Positions 60,279-64,000 of a stretch of 64,000 nucleotides of DNA are shown here, one piece after another (position 1 is the first letter of the stretch; each line of letters begins with the position of its first letter). Origin of the DNA: Mallotus nudiflorus. Taxonomy: Eukaryota > Streptophyta > Magnoliopsida > Malpighiales > Euphorbiaceae. Under the pieces are notes generated by a model. It had not been told where the DNA came from, made no database searches, and saw nothing but the letters and a program-made list of their open reading frames with translations. The stretch lies in contig CANTUR010000423.1 of assembly GCA_947683625.1 (NCBI GenBank), positions 310,001-374,000 on the forward strand. Direction: 5' to 3'. Both the position numbers and the translations under genes were made by a program.

Positions 60279-62440
60279 TCACCCTTGCAATATAAAGGAA
60301 TAATTGTAGCTTTTCATTGTCTCAATATCCATTTTTGTATATTGATAGTGCCCAATGTACAGATTCTTCAATATACTATCCTAAAATAGCAATTTTTAAA
60401 ATTAATATAAAAATTAAATTGTAATGAATTATAGGATAAGAGATAATTCTCTCTTTAAAATTATATAGAAATTAAATTTACAGATTAATATGATAAAATT
60501 TAAATCCCGCACAGCTTTAGAAAAAGTCATCATTAGGTATTTACATTTCTTTAGGGAAAAAAAAAACAAACTTTTTTTTATTAAATAAAGTCCCACCAAT
60601 GCATAAAAAGAAAGTAAAAAATATATGATGCTAAAATAATAAATTTTTTTATTAAATTTTGAGCAGTACACAAAAGGAAAGAAAAATATAGTAGATTTTT
60701 TTTATCCATAATATTTTAAGAGCTATATAAAAAAAAATGAGAAGTTTTATTCGATTATGCATTACGCAAACAAAATTATGTCAGTTTAATATGCAACTTT
60801 TTTTAACTATTAAAGAAAATTGTACACTTTTAATCTCATACAGTGATTTAGGATTGAATCCATAATTTTTAGTATGATGAATAAAATTTTTATTATTTAA
60901 CTATTCAACTTTTAATTATATGTAATTTATATTTTTTACTACATTGTGTAAATTTATAATTTTTTATAAAAAAATTACTATTTAACTATTCAATATTCAA
61001 CTATATATTGTGTGGTTAGAAGCCTATAAGATCACAATTTTTATATATTAGTGTGAGAGAGGATATATTATTGAATAGATTACTACATTACATGCATTTG
61101 AGTTCTAATTCAAGTGTCATGGGCACTTATCTTTGAAATGAAAGGTAATCAGTTCAAGTCCTTTTCTACATAAACGAGATTAATTTTCACTGCATTATCT
61201 GACCTTGTTGAACCCGCAACATAGTGACCCATAAAATAAATTTTAAAAATTCCTAGCTAATTAACCACTAACATTACTATCTTTGGCGGAAAAAAAACGA
61301 TCACTTCATCACACCAATGGGTAAAAATAGTAAATTCATTTATGGAAAAAAAAATTATTTTCTTAAATATGGAAAGGGAGATCTCAAATTCGAAATTTTC
61401 ACGTCGTCAGAGCCTCACCAGTCTGCTTGTGCGCCAACTCTGCTTGCTGGGTGGAGTTATGCACGTAAACCCTTCACTTCACTTAGAGCAATTTTGTTTG
61501 TCCAAATATGTATACTTTTCTTTCTTTGTTGACATATCATATGTTACAGAAGGATAGAAAAAAAAAAAAAAAAGGCCCCAACAATAGAATTTGATACCAT
61601 CACCACCCCTAATCCTTAAAACCCTACAATCATATTTGTATGATTCCTTCTTCATTAACATCATGGTCCCATTTTGATTCCAATTTTCCCTATCTACAAT
61701 GGATCCTTCAGTTTCAATTCTTCGTTTGTTCCTTACTAGCCTCATCACTGCTCTTGACTGGGCTATACCTCCTCATCTTAATTGTGGTGAGCTTTCATGT
61801 CGATGTTGCCGATTATATGTTTTTTTTTTACTCTGTAAAATCTGTGTGCATTCGTATAATATGTTTTTTTTTTTTTTAAATTATGTAACATACAAAATAA
61901 CATGATAATAAAAAATATTGATATATTATTTATGTAATCACTTGTACTTACATGATTTTATCACTTTACTCCACATTCTTCAAGTTCTATCAAATTAACA
62001 TCTCAATTTATTTATAACTTATTATATAAACACGTAAGATGACATGTCAGCATATAAATAGTGGTAAAATGATAAATACATACAAATATATGGGGTCAAA
62101 GGAAAAATTACAAGTAGTGGTGTTTATATAGTAGGTCATAGACAAGTTATGGTGTTAATTTAGCAAAATTGGAAATATAAAAGATAATGTGATAAATTGA
62201 TACAAGTAGCTGTAGATGTATTAAACCAAAAAATATTTAATACAAATGCAAATTTAATATATAAATTTCTTTAATTATATAATTGAATTATCTTTAATTG
62301 AATTATCCTTAATTTGATACTAAAATAATTATTTATTTTTAATTAATAGATAGTTATTTATTTTTAATGACCGGATCGTCGTTCAAGTGAACCCTAATAA
62401 AAAAAAAAACGGTCACATTATCATTATGTAATAGAAGAAA
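60274..62440. other. AT-rich intergenic region
   Basis: No supported gene. At 61640-61800 two overlapping short ORFs (hydrophobic SLLASSLLLTGLYLLILIV in one frame, MDPSVSILRLFLTSL in the other) end at a GTGAGC that could be a splice donor; nothing downstream in the window completes a gene, so I do not call one. Confidence 0.5.
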
Positions 62441-62448
62441 ACGGCCAC

Positions 62449-63262
62449 AACTACAAGAAAAATACAATTTAAACATGGAAAAATCCAATTCTAATATTAA
62501 AAAATTCGTTTCTAATTATGTTGGAAATAAATTTAGAAACGAAAATTTACAATTGTTAAAATGCTCATTGCAAATCACAATAAAAACGCAATTTAACTTT
62601 CCATTTCTAATTAGAAATGAAATTGTAATAAAAATGTTTCATTTCTATAGAAACGGAAACAATTTTTATTTCTAAATTAGAAACGAATTACAGTTTACAA
62701 TATTAAAGGTTAAAATCTCTAAGTAATTACTGGAAAATACTAATAAACTCAAATGAAGCAAGAGTCGGTTTAATTAATAATTAAACAGAGAGGCATGTGC
62801 GTGACAACTCCGCACTCCATGAAATAATTAAATTAATTAATATTTATTGGTTTAAAAAAAGTAATTAAACATTAATTATTTTTAATAAAAAATACAGTTT
62901 TAAAACGAAAAAAATCTATTTCTAATATTAAAAAATTTGTTTCTAATTATGTTGAAAACAGATTTAAAAACAGAAATTTGCAGTTGTTAAAACGCTCGGT
63001 GTAATTTGCAATAGAAATATTGTTTAACTAGTCATTTCTAATTCTAATTAGAAGAAATTAGAAACGGAATTGTTAAAAAAAATTTCATTTCTAATAGAAA
63101 TGTAAACAATTTCCGTTTCTAACTTAGAAACGGATTATAATATTCTATTTCTAATATTAAAGGTTAAAATCTCTAAATTAGAAACGAATTTTATTTCTAT
63201 TTTAGCAACTACAGGAAATCTGTTCCTAATTTAAAAACAAATTTTCATAAACCGTTTCTAAT
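62449..63262. repeat. Duplicated CACTA-type subterminal sequence
   Basis: ACTACAAGAAAAATAC at 62449 resembles the CACTACAAGAAAA end of plant CACTA elements, with lost first base. It is followed by dense GAAACG/CGTTTC and TTTCTAATTAGAAA motifs, the usual subterminal repeats. Two direct copies are present (about 62467-62730 and 62893-63180), both ending ATTAAAGGTTAAAATCTCTA; a related CAACTACAGGAAAT lies at 63206. No transposase frame was found, so this is a fragment or MITE-like relic. Confidence 0.6.
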
Positions 63263-64000
63263 TTCTAATTTTATTTTTTAATATTTCAGTTGCCTTTAAC
63301 AAAATTCTTAATTTCAGTTTCAATTAAAATTTTTATTCAACAACCATAACAATCCACAACTGATCATTTATGAAAAAATATAATTGTATAAAATTAAAAA
63401 AAAAAATTTACATAGTATTCATAAATTAATAGGTACAACAATTTCCTCCAAGTCATGAACTAGAGTACTTTCATATAACACAATTAGAATTGAAAAAACA
63501 TAAAAAACTAAATCTGACAGCAAGATGTAGACCTATTCGTGACTCCTTACATTCTACGGTCTTCCTTGCAAACCCAACTCGAGTTTTTAGAATAACAGGT
63601 ACGCAAGCTGCATTTCTCTCACCTAGAAATACAGATCTCAGATTGCTGAAAGATCATAGGAAGAGTAATTGAATTAGAAATTAGGAATACGTAACTTGTT
63701 ACCAAATAACTCCAATTTCACTAAAAGCCTCACTTTGTAACCATAGCAGTAAAAAGAAAATTTCTGAGATGCAAGACACTGCTTACAAACCGAGATGATA
63801 TAGTTGCTTATGAATGAAAATTGGGGTCTTTAGTCTCATGATTTAGCACATCAAGCCAAAGAGGAAAGCCTTCAGAATTTGGGATTCAAGAGTGAATGTT
63901 TCCATTGATTTGTATGCCTCAGAAATGAAATCACACATGAGATTGAAGGGGCAAACACATGCACACAACAACAACTAAACAATGTACCATATAATCATCC
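63263..64000. other. Right edge, no feature supported
   Basis: The composition becomes less AT-rich after 63480, and a 60-codon plus ORF (63490-63672) is open, but no family or splice pattern was recognised. It could be UTR or intron of a gene lying mostly outside the window. Confidence 0.4.

Noticed and set aside
61640..61905. First exon of a new gene with a hydrophobic N-terminus
   Set aside because: Two frames compete, and no downstream exon, acceptor or family match could be found within the window.

Overview
The window is nuclear DNA of a flowering plant, most likely a eudicot. It is AT-rich, has compact host genes with short phase-consistent GT/AG introns, and is dominated by LTR retrotransposons of plant-specific Ty3/gypsy (Tat- and Athila-like) type. 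It also holds a DVL/RTFL small-peptide gene, a family found in land plants. I cannot name the species.

Left part (1-20.4 kb): the 5' half of a decayed Tat-type element lies on the minus strand (gag 1-932, primer-binding site 1901-1918, LTR 1920-4051). It appears to be inserted into an older Athila-like element on the plus strand (ORF1-like remnants at 4.05-4.83 and 5.84-7.05 kb, PPT near 7952, 3' LTR to about 9420). A second, mostly non-coding LTR element spans 11352-18272 (644-bp LTRs, 5-bp duplication with one mismatch). It carries a decayed gag-like reading frame on minus and an odd, possibly spliced secretory mini-ORF on plus.

Centre (20.4-43 kb): a small host gene for a 63-residue membrane protein (20496-20870) and a doubtful second small gene are followed by a complete 16.7-kb Tat-lineage element (23541-40245). 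The element has LTRs of 2040 and 1992 bp and an exact 5-bp target duplication, TAACT. Its sense strand encodes gag, protease with G-patch, reverse transcriptase, two RNase H domains and integrase, broken by four in-frame stops and at least three frame breaks. Its 3' half carries two intron-containing genes in antisense: a plant mobile domain (PMD) gene of at least six exons (36898-34831, minus) and a DUF7745-like gene of two exons (34327-33106, minus). A TATA box for antisense transcription lies at 37456-37464. The element also holds arrays of about 20-bp palindromes (GAGGCGATCGCCTC) in both LTRs and beside the antisense genes, a 37-bp tandem repeat whose hairpin shows a compensatory change, and a pair of hairpins after integrase whose stems also covary. 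A 463-bp hAT-type MITE with a perfect 8-bp duplication follows.

Right part (43-64 kb): a five-exon host gene for a 208-residue coiled-coil protein (43191-46378), a single-exon DVL/ROTUNDIFOLIA-like peptide of 47 residues (53153-53296), a candidate 3.3-kb solo LTR (57009-60273) and duplicated CACTA-type subterminal sequences (62.4-63.3 kb). The rest is AT-rich intergenic DNA with microsatellites.

The host genes are unrelated to each other. The most interesting content is the Tat element: an LTR element carrying its own antisense, intron-bearing PMD and DUF7745 genes together with repeated self-complementary modules.
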